NCBI GenBank assembly: GCA_030407085.1
Contig: CM059582.1
Span: 140,819,501 to 140,883,500, forward strand
DNA from: Trichopria drosophilae
Lineage: Eukaryota > Arthropoda > Insecta > Hymenoptera > Diapriidae
Reading direction: 5' to 3'
DNA: 64,000 nucleotides
The notes below the pieces were generated by a model that did no database searches, was not told the DNA's origin, and saw nothing but the letters and a program-made list of their open reading frames with translations. Shown here piece by piece: positions 34,109 through 45,760 of the stretch. The translations under genes and the position numbers were made by a program. Numbering within the stretch: position 1 is the stretch's first letter; each line of letters starts with the position of its first letter.

Positions 34109-37082
34109 CCCTTTAACGCCGAGAAGTCCTGAAATTCTACTTCAACTTTTTATATATATAAATTGTACAAATAAATAGTAATAATAACGTATCTAGACGT
34201 TTTAAATGTCGTCCTTCTCGATTATCGGGTTTAGAACATTTAAAAATAAGTCTTTTCATTAGATTTTTAATGTTTTTTTTTGTAAAAATATCGTCTTTTA
34301 CATTTTTCCTGAATGCATCCAAATTTTTTTTAAATTCTGCGCTTCCACGGGCTTCTAATGCACGCAATCGGTGGATCCGATAGTTGTACTAAAGAGTTGT
34401 GGAGGAGAACAATTTTTTTTAAAGCTTGGCGCATTCAAATGGCGGCCGCAATGACAATTTTTTTTTTTAAACACGACAAATTTTGATCTCGGAAACTATA
34501 GACTAGATAAATTTTTCTCAGAACAAAAGTGTCTTAGAATTGGTCAAAGAATACCCTTAAATTTTGTTAGAATGTTTTGATGCAATTTTTGGTTTTTCAA
34601 AAATTCAAAAAATCGAAATTTTGAAATGTCATTTAAAAAATTTGAAAAAAATTGAGAGTATTCTTTAACTAATTCTAAGTTAAATATGTTCTAAAAAATT
34701 TTTCTCGAAAGTCTATAGTTTTGGAGGAAAAAAATTATTGAACTTTTCTAGATTTCAAGACTGATCATTTTTTCTCTTCAAAACTGTAGACTGTAGAGAA
34801 AATCCTCTTGATAGGTACGTATCAAGACGTTTTCGGGTTCACTCTTTTTGGTTTTCGAGTTTAGAAAATTTAATAATAAATCTTTCAACTAGATGTTTAA
34901 TGTTTTTTGTAATAGCATTACATCGTTAGGAGCCGTCGAATTCTTTGATAAACAAAATGTCGAAATATAGGCGTATATTATTTTTCGATCGTCTTTAGCC
35001 ATTGAAGCATTCAAGGTTTCCCGATTCTCACCGCGAGGAGGTAGACGAACATTGAGAATCAATTCTTTTTTAATTTTATTTTTTTAATTTTGTTGTTAAT
35101 TTTCTCTATCAAATCTCATCGGAACTTATAAACGTTACCAAGATTATTAATTTGTTTGCTGCTTTATGCAAGTCTCACACAAATATAAATAACATTTGAT
35201 ACAATATTTCCTCGTTCTCGCTTTGCACCTATTATTCGAACAATTTTTACGACTAGTATCAGTCCCAATTGTATGTTTTTTGCAAACTAATGGAAAATTG
35301 TTTTATACCCGTTTTTTTGCACCTTCTTTGGCGGTATTCCATAAAATAAGAGCATTGGTTATTAACGATTGAATCATTCTTATAAAAATTGTCCATGTCC
35401 ATTCCTGGATCTAACGGTGGGCATCACTTTGTTACAGTACTGGTCATGAATGTCTACTCCACCCATGAATTTGTTGTATACAGTAAAGGCATTTGGAAAA
35501 GTTATGGCAATTTTTTCTTTAGCCTCCTTACTGTAACGCTTCGTATCAGTTTGAGGTTGGACTCCTGCGGCAGTGGATAAAATTGACACTACTTTCGAAT
35601 CAACAACTGAAATAAAATTTATTCCACTTTTAGTGTCATGTTGTACAGCGTGCGTGCCTTTGGAAGGTTTTTTTATTCAGATTATTTTTCACTTTTATTC
35701 TGTTGTCTCTAACAGTTCCGGTTGCTTTTAGACCAACTTTTTGAAGATGCACGAGTAAATCAGGACGACAGAATAAATTGTCAAAATATTCATGAAAGTC
35801 TTGCAATTTTCTAGGAGACGTCGTTTTTAGGAGATATTTGAGCATTGTCATCACAAAGCGGCTTCCTAGAGCACAATTAGCTAATGACTTATCATTTTGT
35901 GAGTTTTGACCGCAATATACGTTAAAGTTTAATAAATACCCATTTGAACTGCAAAGCGCCCACATTTTGATTCCGAATCTAACCGGTTTGCTCTTTATGA
36001 ATTGCTTCAGTCCACACCTTCCGTAATATTTGAGCATCACTTCATCAACGGCTAGTGCAGTTGAAAAAAAGTCGAATTGCATTAAGTTTTTTCGGAATAT
36101 TTCAAGTTTATATTTGTTCAAATTTATCTCTAGTCATAATAGATGCCACTGTTTTAGATCTCAAAAACGGATTGAGTGACCAGTAATGTCTTTGAGAAGG
36201 TCGTTTATTGAATATAGTAAAAATAATGATACCTATGAACTTATTTGGTTCATCTAAAGAAAATTCGTAATCATTTTCTTTTGTTGCTTCAATTATGTAT
36301 AATTTCAAATCATAAGACAAAAAAAGTTCAAACAATTCAGTCGGTGAACAATTTGTAATATTTGTTTTCTGTTTATCGGACAATAATATTTCATTTTCAA
36401 GAGAATCTTGATGTAATTTTTTCTCCGTTCACCCAATTGTACTCATGACCTTCTTCCAATTTCTTCTGAGAGCTTGTATAATTTTTTTCAATATTTTCAT
36501 AAGATGTGTTGGGAAAATATACTTCAAGAGTTCTGTCTTGGAGACTTTCATCATTACTCGACAATTCATAATTTAAATCATCAAACCAAAAATTGCATCA
36601 AAACATCCTAACAAAATTTGAGGGTATTCTTTGGCCAATTCTAAGACATTTTTGTTCTGAGAAAAATTTCTCTAAAGTCTATAGTTTCCGAGATAGAAAT
36701 TTGTCACGTTTAAAAAAAAATTATCATTGCGGCCACCATTTTGGATGCGCCAAGCTTTAAAAAAAATGGTTTTCCTCCACAGCTCTTTAGTACAACTATC
36801 GGGTTCACCGATTACTTGCATTGGAAGCCGGTGGAAGCGCAGAATTTAAAAAAAAATTTGGATGCATTGAGGAAAAATGTCGTAAAAAACGATATTTTTA
36901 CAAAAAACATTAAAAATCTAATGATAAGACTTCTTTTTAAATGTCCTAAACATGATAATCGAGAAGAGCGACATCTAAAACGTCTAGATACGTTAGTTTA
37001 GAAAAAAAACAAAAAATTATTTGTACAATTTATATATTTAAGAAGTTGAAGTAGAATTTAAGGACTACTCGGCGTTAAAGGG
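34109..37082 (-). mobile_element. piggyBac-like element with ~470-bp TIRs
   Basis: The ends are CCCTTTAACGCCGAG and its complement, the CCC start typical of piggyBac elements. TTAA flanks the left end (34105-34108) and TGAA the right (37083-37086), so the TTAA duplication has one change. Inverted repeats extend inward from 34109 to about 34590 and from 37082 to about 36590, with moderate divergence. The interior holds a degenerate transposase on the minus strand. Confidence 0.85.
35380..36590 (-). pseudogene. piggyBac transposase (DDE_Tnp_1_7 family), broken
   Basis: Three frames make up the gene. An acidic N-terminus with GHEYNWVNGEK lies near 36440. 36383-36108 has FIGIIIFTIFNKRPSQRHYW. 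36121-35636 has ALAVDEVMLKYYGRCGLKQF and KPVRFGIKMWAL, holding the first catalytic Asp, then DNLF with the second. 35589-35380 has NKFMGGVDIHDQYCNK, with the third. The segment beyond MGGVDIHDQ is short and the C-terminal Cys-rich tail is not seen. Frame breaks lie near 36420, 36115 and 35610. The product would excise and integrate at TTAA. Confidence 0.8.
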
Positions 37083-37621
37083 TGAACTAAGATATTTATG
37101 CATGGTACTTTTTATATTGTATTCTATCTCTGTAATTTTCTTGAAAGTAGCCATAAGGTAACGCGACATTCGCATCCAAGGCTTAATCAATAAATACAAG
37201 AATATCTCCGGTTGTAATGAACGTAGAAACTTTTCTTACAAACTATCATTGTTTTATATAAATTATTAACATAAAATAAATGTTCAAAATCGATTTTTAA
37301 TAAAAAGTTCGATCATTTTCGATTGTTGCAAGTTTTATAACTTTCGACAAGGTATAGTAATCATATTTTTGTTTAATGCAGGATAACTTTTTACATTTCT
37401 ATCCGTCATCTTGGATCCGTCATTTTGAATTGTGCTAATCTCAGGCCAGAATCGTCATCAACGACCCCAAAAACACCCCAGTATCAAATTTCATATGTGT
37501 TCCTAGGAAAGAAAAGTTTATGCTTCAAAGGAAGAAATTTTATAACTTATCTTTTTTACAATAAAAATATTAATAAGGGTTCGGCTTTGTCCTACAAAGT
37601 TGGTTGCTGTTGATTTTCCTC

Positions 37622-37652
37622 GACGTTTCGAACGACTTGCGTTCATTTTCAA
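37622..37652 (-). ncRNA. Hammerhead-like motif, copy B left arm
   Basis: Reverse complement of the motif at 664-694: stem GAACG/CGTTC, then GAAA and CGTC, with the same degenerate first box. The inverted right arm at 39126-39156 repeats it on the plus strand. Confidence 0.35.
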
Positions 37653-37708
37653 GAGGTTACTGTGAAGCGTCCTGTTGTGTTGCCGCTTTTTATATGTTTC
37701 CTGTTTTC

Positions 37709-39018
37709 CTATGGTGGGGAGGTTCCTGACCGTTTCATTTGTGTAATGATGCGTTCATATGCGGTGTGTAAACTTTGGGTATCTTCAATTTTGTTGAGTG
37801 GAGCTTTTTGTAATTTGATGTTAATCATTTCCGATATACGTCTATTGTGAAATTTATTTTCGATATCCAGTATTTTTGTGTTATCCCAGTCAAAATTATG
37901 TAGTGTTTGGATTCTATGTTCTGTGATTACTGTGTTTGTTTGAGAAGGTCTATTGATATTGCGTTGATGTTCGTTTATTCTAGTTTTTAATGTTCGTTTA
38001 CTTTCTCCCACATATGATGCATCGCAATCCATACATTTTATGCAATACACGGTGTTGTGTGTATCCATCTTTTGTAATTTGTCTTTACCTTTTTGTATTA
38101 TTGCGGATAGGTTGTTTCTTAGAGATGGTACGATCTTGATGTTAGTGTTGCGAAAAGAGTTTTCAATTGATTCATATATATGTTTTGTATATGGTATTTG
38201 TAAATATTTGAGTTGATTTCTTCTATTTTCTGTGTTAGCCTCTTGTGTTTGTGCATTGTGCATGTGGATTCGTCTTGTAATATATTTGTCAATCATTGAC
38301 TTCGGGTAATCGTTATCTCGTAAATATTGTTTGATTTTGTGAATATTGTTATTATGGAATTTCTTATCACTTAATTTTAGAGCTCTATCTGTGAGGTTGT
38401 ATATACTGGATATTTTTTGTGAGTACGGATGATGTGAATTGTAATTCAAGATACGGCCTGAGTACGTTGGTTTACAATACCAATCAAATGAGAGATTATT
38501 ATTGTTATTTCTGATGATCAGAAGTTCTAAAAAAGGTATTTTGTTAAGTTGTTCTATTTCGTGTGTAAACTGTAATCTATTATGGTAACTGTTGAATGTG
38601 GAGAGTATTTCGTTAACTTTGTGTTTTGGTATACACGTAAAGATGTCATCAACGTAACGATAAAAAGGCAGGTTTAAATGTTAATTTTTGAAGGCATTCA
38701 GTTTCCAAATCATCCATAACAATATTCGCTAGTACTGGTGACACCGGTGACCCCATGGGTGTTCCGAGTGTTTGTTTGTAAATACGTTTGTTGAATTTCA
38801 AATATGTGTTACCGAATAGAAATTCTATGATGTTAATTATATCTTCCAATGGTATTGTAATAGTCCTTCTCATATATGAATATCTTTTGGTGATACTGTT
38901 TATTACCAATTCTACCGGAATGTTTGTAAACAATGATGTAGCGTCTAATGAAAGTAAAACATAGTCGGTTGGTATATTGATATCCCTGATTAACGTGTGT
39001 AGGTGTATACTATCTTGA
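37709..39018 (-). pseudogene. Penelope RT plus GIY-YIG ORF, truncated, one frameshift
   Basis: The reading enters mid-RT at 39018 with DYVLLSLDATSLFTNIP (motif A with catalytic Asp), then LGTPMGSPVSPVLANIVMDD. Near 38665 a one-base change in a T run shifts frame, after which RYVDDIFTCIP gives the YVDD motif. From there the frame is open through the connector and the GIY-YIG region (CIKCMDC...YVGES) to the stop at 37709. The last 195 residues are identical to copy A. Only truncation and this indel separate it from an intact sequence. Confidence 0.8.
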
Positions 39019-39479
39019 TATGAACGCATCATTACACAAATGAAACGGTCAGGAACCTCCCCACCATAGGAAAAGAGGAAACATATAAAAAGCGGCAACA
39101 CAACAGGACGCTCCACAGTAACCTTTTGAAAATGAACGCAAGTCGTTCGAAACGTCGAGGAAAATCAACAGCAACCAACTTTGTAGGACAAAGCCGAACC
39201 CTTATTAATATTTTTATTATATATAACTTCTACATAAAAACACCGTGTAATTATCTTTTTTACTTTTCTTTAAACTTCTGACTCTTTTTTAAAGCATATC
39301 AATATATTTGACATTCTTAAGCGCCATATTACATCCGTCATTTTTCAATTTTTACGTTAAATTCTGAGTGAGTAATAACAAATCATTTTCGATCTAATTT
39401 TTTTACTTTCGTTCCGTCATATTGGATCCGCCATTTTGAATTTTGTAAATATGACGACGGATTCGTAATAGCGATCCCA

Positions 39480-40490
39480 AAAAAAACCCTGAGTAAGCAG
39501 TGTGACGTGGTGTCGTCCCCAAAAGGACCGGAGTCCGAACTCATTCCAACGTTGGTGTCCATCCCATCGTACAGCGATCCAGCACGAGAATTTAGCACCG
39601 CCATCGCCTATCCCGAAGATAATTAATCCTTGAAAAAGAACATATCCTGAAACGCGAATCCCTACGAACACATTCCGAAAATTCCCACGCCCCGCCCCGT
39701 TCCCGATACGGTTACACCACACGCTCGAAACGTTTTCCCGGCACGCGTGCATCGACCACCGCCATCGGGATCGTCACCCGCGTTGCCTGCAATTTCGAGT
39801 TCCCGCAAACTGACGGCGACCGACCATTGTTGCCACCGCAAAGATGCTACTCAGCTCGCAACGGCATGACAGCTTCGACTGTCTTCCTGCGCGAGCGCAG
39901 CCGCGCAGTTCACTTCACGCACATGTCATCGATATCGATCTAGATTCGATTATCAATGCGCGCATGTACGTCATCGGAGCAGTGACCCAATTAGGATTAC
40001 TGCGCATATATCGACCCTGCGCAAAGACGAAAGTGTGTCTTTGAAACTCTCGAGGTTGCGCACTAGCCCGAACACAGTGCTTGTGCAATATTCGCAGCAG
40101 CACTATCGGGATGCGCGTTATTAAAGACTTGCGCAGTAGCGATTCGGCTCTGCCAAGTTATGTTTCCCTTCTCATTCATTAATCACCGGAGTTAAAGAAA
40201 GATGTCGCTGTAGTAGCCACAACTACAGCGCCCCCCCCCCCCTCAAGCACTGCCCCCTATGCGATACGAACGTCAATCCGCGCATCGTCCATCCTTATCT
40301 AATTAATACCATCTGTGTGACCCATCCTTTCCCCCACTTCTCCTAAACCACACCGCGAATCTGCGATCCTACTTCCCTCTACATTCACATCGCCCTCTAT
40401 AGTTTCCCGCTCCGAATTACTCATTCTAATTCCCACTCCTATTGGTCCTTTTCTTTTTTTTTTTTTGAAACAATATCCCTAAAGTAGATG
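39480..40490. promoter_or_regulatory. CpG-rich block, possible host promoter
   Basis: Composition changes sharply from AT-rich repeats to GC- and CpG-rich single-copy-looking DNA. GCGCA/TGCGC words are frequent (about 39957, 40002, 40019, 40055, 40114, 40133). A perfect 9-bp hairpin CGCTGTAGT/ACTACAGCG sits at 40206-40230, followed by a C run. A 66-codon plus frame (39844-40044) has no recognisable domain. Promoter function is inferred only from composition and the exon-like frame downstream. Confidence 0.3.
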
Positions 40491-40492
40491 GC

Positions 40493-40721
40493 ATGGTGGT
40501 GCAAGGAAGGGGAAGAAGAAAACGACATCCCGGTCAACAAACACTTCTTCAATTGTCTCAGAAGCCATCCGGTGTAATTTTTTTCGAGCGCTTACCAACG
40601 AGTCGAATTGATTGTGATCGGGATAGATTAAGGTTATCTTGGCGTGTTCCATTCGTGTTAAGTGGCGGTAGCAGCATTGCCCCCCCTACTCCACCCCGTT
40701 ATCGGCCGCGACCGTTACCGT
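40493..40721 (+). CDS. Possible host first coding exon, unknown protein
   Basis: ATG at 40493 opens a frame (MVVQGRGRRKRHPGQQ..., ending ...PPRYRPRPLP) that is basic and Pro/Arg-rich. It runs into ACC|GTAAGT at 40721/40722, a consensus 5' splice site. The nominal stop TAA is inside the donor, so a spliced product is possible. No known domain is recognised and no next exon was found. It is one of the few frames in the window without TE signatures. Confidence 0.3.
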
Positions 40722-40729
40722 AAGTAAGA

Positions 40730-42200
40730 GATTTAAAATTTGCGTGCGATACTCCCCCTCCCCGTTCATTGTCGTTGCGATTTCTTTTTTTTTATTGTTC
40801 TCGGTGGTGTAGTGACATTGCGGTCCCCTTTTCGCCCTTCAGGCTATTATTAAGAAGCTACTATAGCGTCGGCAAAACCCGCGTATATTTTATGTGCCGG
40901 ATTGTCACGTGCCTATAACTTTTTTGTACATTTTTCAATTACAAGTAATAAATGGCATCCCGAAACTTGTGCCTTTGTAAGTTATTTTAAATTAAGGTCA
41001 CAGCAGTTTCAAGTAAATTCCGCAAGTTTTACTTAGTTTTCTCTAAGCATAAAACTAATTTGATTCCTTTAAATTGTATTTGACATGTTTGTGAGTTTGA
41101 GTAGCCCGCACAATTTAAAGGGCTAGCTGAACATTTCTGAAAAAATTAGATATATTCAGAGCTGTATATTCTTTCAAAATTTTCTGCGTTCGAATTTTTT
41201 CACTTAGTTGTTTCCTCGAAAAAAAATAGAAACTGGAGACTTATATAAATGCAGAACTTCAACTGAAAACATCCATCTCTAAATGTCATTCAATCGAAAA
41301 GTGCAGAAAGTTCAATCGTTTGGTACAACCACGCCGATATTTTCTTCCGAATCACTGGATTATTCAATTGAAACATCTTGAATACTTAAACTGTCACCAT
41401 CACAATTAAGACATATATTTGTACATTTTAAACGATATTTCCGACAACCACACTGCTTCGATTTACAACCAGTTCCGCAGTTATTGCTAATTTTTCAAAT
41501 TTTTTTTTTTGTTATTTTAACTAATTTTTGAACTAATTTCAATAATGATATAAAAATAATTACTGTAAAATTATATAACATATCGATGAAAAAATATAAA
41601 AAAATTAGTTTTTCAGAGACGAAATTTGAATGATGGCTGAACATTTCAAACTTTTACATAGATTTAAGTAAGGGTGCAAGTTGTTCAAAAATAAGTAAAC
41701 AGTACATTTCAATGGTTTTTTTTTTCCATAGAACAAGTTGGTGTTTATTATTTTACAAATTAATCAAAATTAATAATAAATTTCCAAGCTTTAAACAAAA
41801 ATTTCACGCAAAAAATGCCAATTTCCAGATTTTTTTTTATTTTTTCTCTACGAGTACATATATTTTTTATATCTTTTCAAAAGAATACGTTACAAGCAAA
41901 AAAATGAGCCCTATCACAAGTTTGTAAGTAAAGTTTTCGCGCTCAGCTTTTTCGTTTACCATTGCATCTTTTTTTTGGAAAACATTAATAACTTCGAAAC
42001 AAATCAATATTCAGCATCTGAAAAAATAGAGCGTTTTTATGATGAAACAAAGTACCTTTCCACCAATTTTCGAAAGGATCGATCGATTTTCGTACGTGAT
42101 AAAGATCAAAAACCGAAAAACATAGTTTTTTGGCATTTTCTTAACAATTTTAAAGTCAGGTGAAAAAAAAGTGCTTTGTAGATTTTTCAATTCTCTACAA
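40730..42200. other. AT-rich spacer, no recognised feature
   Basis: No motif-bearing frame or repeat was identified, apart from low-complexity A/T runs. Confidence 0.4.
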
Positions 42201-42204
42201 CTTT

Positions 42205-42425
42205 TATATTCCATATTTTTCGATAGAATGCTTAGTTTCGCCGTAAATCACGCCTGAACGTCGAAAATCGTGATTTTCACCCCTTTCATCCCTCTACTCC
42301 GCTAGTTCCAATTTGAGAATATTAGGATTATTTTTCCGTTAACTAGTACCACCAATACTACAATGTCTCATGGTCAAGACTGTTAAACTTTTTCGCCACT
42401 GAAAATTTTCTGACGGGTAGACTAT
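42205..42425 (-). repeat. Inverted partner of the 33647-33872 repeat
   Basis: Ends in CTGACGGGTAGACTA, the complement of the left copy's start. Divergence from its partner is modest, with scattered substitutions. Confidence 0.7.
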
Positions 42426-42808
42426 AAATAAAATTTTAATATATTCTGAAGATATGAGGAGAAAAATGATCACTTAGAAACTATGAGAGGCAAAATAAAT
42501 TATTTTCAAAAAAACTTATTTTCACCGCATTTTGTTATTTTTTGCGATCAGCTGCCGTCAACGATTGGCAAAGTTGTACATCGTTGTTAGATTGTTTACA
42601 TAGTCGAAGCTGTCAAAGTGGATAAATCCACTTTAAATACGTGGATAATATTGCCAGACTTTGTCATGGTACTGATTTTGAGCGAATCAAATCAAAATTT
42701 TAATAATTAAAAATTTCTTAATTTGATGAACAGTATTTTTAAATAAACAAACTATTTGTATAAAATGGCCTTTACGGTTCAATTTTATTTTGTTTGAAAA
42801 ACAATATA

Positions 42809-42848
42809 GGCCCAACATTTCGACCATTTGGAGGGTCCTCCTCAGGGG
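42809..42848 (-). ncRNA. Hammerhead-ribozyme-like core in Penelope tail
   Basis: The minus strand reads CTGAGGA (CUGANGA box), then G and GACC, an 8-nt loop, GGTC (stem II), then GAAA and TGTT. Both conserved boxes are intact and stem II is perfect after one bulged G. The very short stem III fits the minimal dimer-forming hammerheads described in Penelope elements. Cleavage would follow GUU, an acceptable NUH site. Activity is not shown. Confidence 0.5.
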
Positions 42849-43444
42849 CGTCTGTTAAAAAATATATAAATAATAGTATGAATATAAATAAGACATTAAA
42901 TACTAACTACACCATCGTACACAAAATTAAAAATAAAATATATACTTTAGTGAGCTCGAGTTAACATATACTAAAATTCTACAATTTATCGAAAAAATTA
43001 TATGTGTCATTTCTAAGAAACAAATAGAATATGTACATACTCACTTATGGGGCATTCCACGCCAAATGTGCAACTTTTTTTTCATATTTTGTTTTTCTTA
43101 TCTAACTAGTCTCTTAACTTTAGAACATAAAAATGAAGCACTTTGGACCATATATAATAATAAAATATCGCTTGTATGAAATATTATAGAACTCTTTGCA
43201 TTAAATAAAAATTTCGACTTTAATTTTTATAAATGATTTAAGCTCCAAAATATTAGTATAAAAAATTAATACAATACATGGTTTCTGTAGAATTTTGATC
43301 AAGCTTTCGTATACAAAATATTTAGTTTTATGAATTATTACAGAAAGACATACAAAAATCGTTTCGAAGTGTTTAATTTAAATTTTACAATAGATCCACC
43401 GTTTTTAAAAATCTGAAAAAATTCATAAAAAAAACTCTATTTGG

Positions 43445-44060
43445 TACATTTCTAACAGCATATTAAACATCTTGGGCTGTGACTATTTTATATGCTCATT
43501 ATCGATTTGAATTTAATAGCAAAAAATTAAAGCCCCTCAATTGCATGTAAAGCTATACAACACAGGGGCCTTCTTTCTCGAAAACTTAAAGTTAATTATC
43601 TCCGTCAATTTTGATCGTAGAATAATTTTTTTTTTTAATTTTAAAGGGAATTTTATGCTCTACACGACTTATTTATCCAAATTTATATATTTTTATTTAA
43701 TTATAAATTTACTTAATATTAAAAAAATCTAAAACTTCCAACTAGGGGAATTGCACATAACCATTTCAATACTACTGGCACTTTTTTGAAGTTATTGTGA
43801 ATAAGAAATAAAAATATATAAATTTGGATAAAGAAGTCGTGTAGAGCATGAAATTCCCTTTAAAATTTAAAAAAAAAAATTATTCTACGATCAAAATTGA
43901 CGGAGATAATTAACTTTAAGTTTTCGAGAAAGAAGGCGCCTATGTTGTACAGCTTTACATGCAATTGAGGGGCCTTAATTTTTTGCTATTAAATTCAAAT
44001 CGATAATGAGCATATAAAATAGTCACAGCCCAAGATGTTTAATATGCTGTTAGAAATGTA
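43445..44060. repeat. Near-perfect palindrome, 254-bp arms, ~109-bp spacer
   Basis: 43445-43698 is the reverse complement of 43808-44060 with only a few substitutions and an A-run length change. The arms start TACATTTCTAACAGC. The spacer has no gene. It lies in the 3' region of the second Penelope lineage. A transcript would form a long dsRNA hairpin. It may be a foldback transposon or an inverted duplication. Confidence 0.85.
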
Positions 44061-44439
44061 AACATATGCGTACCAACTAATTCAACATAATTATCACTGC
44101 CTAATTAAAATATTGTAAAAACTACTTAATTTTTCTGCATCTGTTCTGAAAATAACGCTTTTTTTGTTGTTTTATATGAATCATCTTTTTTATATTCCTT
44201 TTCTTCCAATTTTGTTCATTATCTAAGTTTGTAAACTCAATTTACAAATTTAATATTATGATCTGACGGTAATATATGTGAAGATAAATCTATATGTCCT
44301 ATGTCTTTTTTCCAGTTGTTTTGATGCTCATATAGTCATTTTTTATTATAACGTTTCGTTTGTCCAACGTATGTCACCTAGCATTCACTGCACTCTTTCT
44401 CGTAGATGATATATGTAAAAAAAGTTCTTATTCTACAAA

Positions 44440-44720
44440 AAAGCACTGAATAATGCAACGTTCTTTCTATCGAAAAAAACTATTGTCTATGTCCACCAAA
44501 TCTTTTTAAAAAGTAATGAAAATTCAAACCAGTTAATAAAATGTAATCTTAAACATTTCTTTCATAAAAATAAGATTTAATCAAAAATATTATGCCATGA
44601 TATCTCACTTATTGAAGTTTAAAAATGGATATAATATCGCTAATATATTATTGGCCTTATTCCAAGCAACCCTCCAATTAACTTGTCAAAAACTTGGCTG
44701 CCATTATTAAAAATATTTTT
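44440..44720 (-). repeat. Repeat shared with 52720-53010 (inverted)
   Basis: The reverse complement matches 52720-53010 through blocks such as CAAGTTTTTGACAAGTTAAT, ATTTTTATGAAAGAAATG and TTTAAAAAGATTTGG. It sits directly upstream of the degenerate GIY-YIG remnant, so both copies probably belong to the same Penelope lineage. Confidence 0.6.
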
Positions 44721-45183
44721 AATATAAGAAAAAAATTACAGTCTAGTATCTACCTCTAGTGCAAATGAATATAAATGCAAAGCATGGATGCATGAATTTA
44801 TTTGGAAATGTGAAGTATCATTGAACTGAAATATTTTTCGTAAGCTGAAGGCTTTTTCAAACTTCCGTTGGCCAAAATTACATGAAACTACAGAGGTGTA
44901 CATTTAAAATATCGCAGGCAATGTTATGAGTTATTTTTAGGTAGACGAACCATATTTTGAAATATGCATGTAACACAGTATGCATGGTTAATCTCGTTAC
45001 ATAGAGAAATCTAACGAAACGTGATGATCGTCAGGAAGGCTATTTTTTCCATCTGATGGAAGAATGCAGTTCAAGGTGTACTCATTGCCTAAAGTCGGGG
45101 TGTACATACAATTTCCAGCGGTAATTAAACTTCCTGACGCTGTGGCGTATCGTTAGACATCTCTATAATCTGCGAGTTTCGGC

Positions 45184-45760
45184 TTAATACTCCTGAGCAC
45201 CATTTTTTCTTTTCCCATATAGAAACAATGTAGCTTGGATGAATATATTTATCATGGTACGCAGGAGGACTATACATCGTTTCAAATATGATGCGTCGGT
45301 TACAATAATGATGTCGTCCAAGTAGGCGAAATCGTATGGCTCAAGCTCCGGACCAATGAGAGAGTTCAATAGCGCCTGAAATGTAGCTGGGGCACGTGTC
45401 AAGCATAGGGCATCCTTTTAAATTGGAAAAAGCACTTTCCCAGAACCGTAAATGTTGTCAACGGCCGACTGCCCTCCTTCATCCTAATTTGATGATATGC
45501 ACTGCTAAGGTCGAGCGTTGACATATAACGGGCCCTTTGGAGCTTCCGATGAATAGCGTCCATATACGGAATCGGGTACGCATTGACTTCGGTGACTGCA
45601 TTAAACTTGCGGTAATCGACACAAAAGCGGTACGTGCCATTCGACTTGCGCACCATCACCACCGGACTCGACCAACTACTGGTCGACTTTTCAATAATGT
45701 CCTCTTGAAGCATGCTGTCTACCTACGAATGCATTTCTTCTTCAATTTTCTTGGATACTG
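45184..45760 (-). pseudogene. Gypsy reverse transcriptase fragment
   Basis: 45713-45399 has EKSTSSWSSPVVMVRKSNGT, FCVDYRKFNAVT, STLDLSSAYHQI (motif A Asp) and ends KRMPYA. After a frame change, 45402-45184 has TRAPATFQALLNSLI and FAYLDDIIIV (YLDD). The homology stops there, where a short repeat shared with 29262-29340 begins. It is truncated and frameshifted. Confidence 0.85.

Larger units (their letters stand above)
37560..39250 (-). mobile_element. Penelope-like element, copy B, with inverted tail and 13-bp TSD
   Basis: TTATCTTTTTTAC flanks both sides (37547-37559 and 39251-39263), and Repeat Y copy one gives the unoccupied context. On the minus strand the element is 5'-truncated inside the RT and ends in the GIY-YIG domain and tail. 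At the truncated end, 39018-39250 is an inverted copy of the 3' tail plus the last ORF codons. Inverted partial terminal repeats are characteristic of Penelope insertions. The junction lies at ATATGAACGCATC. Confidence 0.9.
37200..39450. repeat. Repeat Y, second copy (carries Penelope copy B)
   Basis: 37200-37546 and 39264-39450 are the two halves, aligned with 29350-30450. The break falls exactly at the Penelope target duplication, and this copy lacks the 462-bp insertion. Confidence 0.85.
42790..44440 (-). mobile_element. Second Penelope lineage, degenerate 3' part
   Basis: On the minus strand, a decayed GIY-YIG region at about 44420-44220 reads VTYVGQTKR and YEHQNNWKKD, followed by HILPSDHNIKF. 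It is preceded by KECSEC, giving the Cys pair. About 1.4 kb downstream lies a tail motif with a good hammerhead core (42809-42848). A long palindrome (43445-44060) sits between them. The sequence is unlike copies A and B beyond these motifs. The RT upstream is unrecognisable, but 44440-44720 is shared in reverse complement with 52720-53010. Confidence 0.6.

Noticed and set aside
42610..42650. Perfect short palindrome AAAGTGGAT/ATCCACTTT
   Set aside because: A single 9-bp hairpin in AT-rich DNA is expected by chance at this scale.
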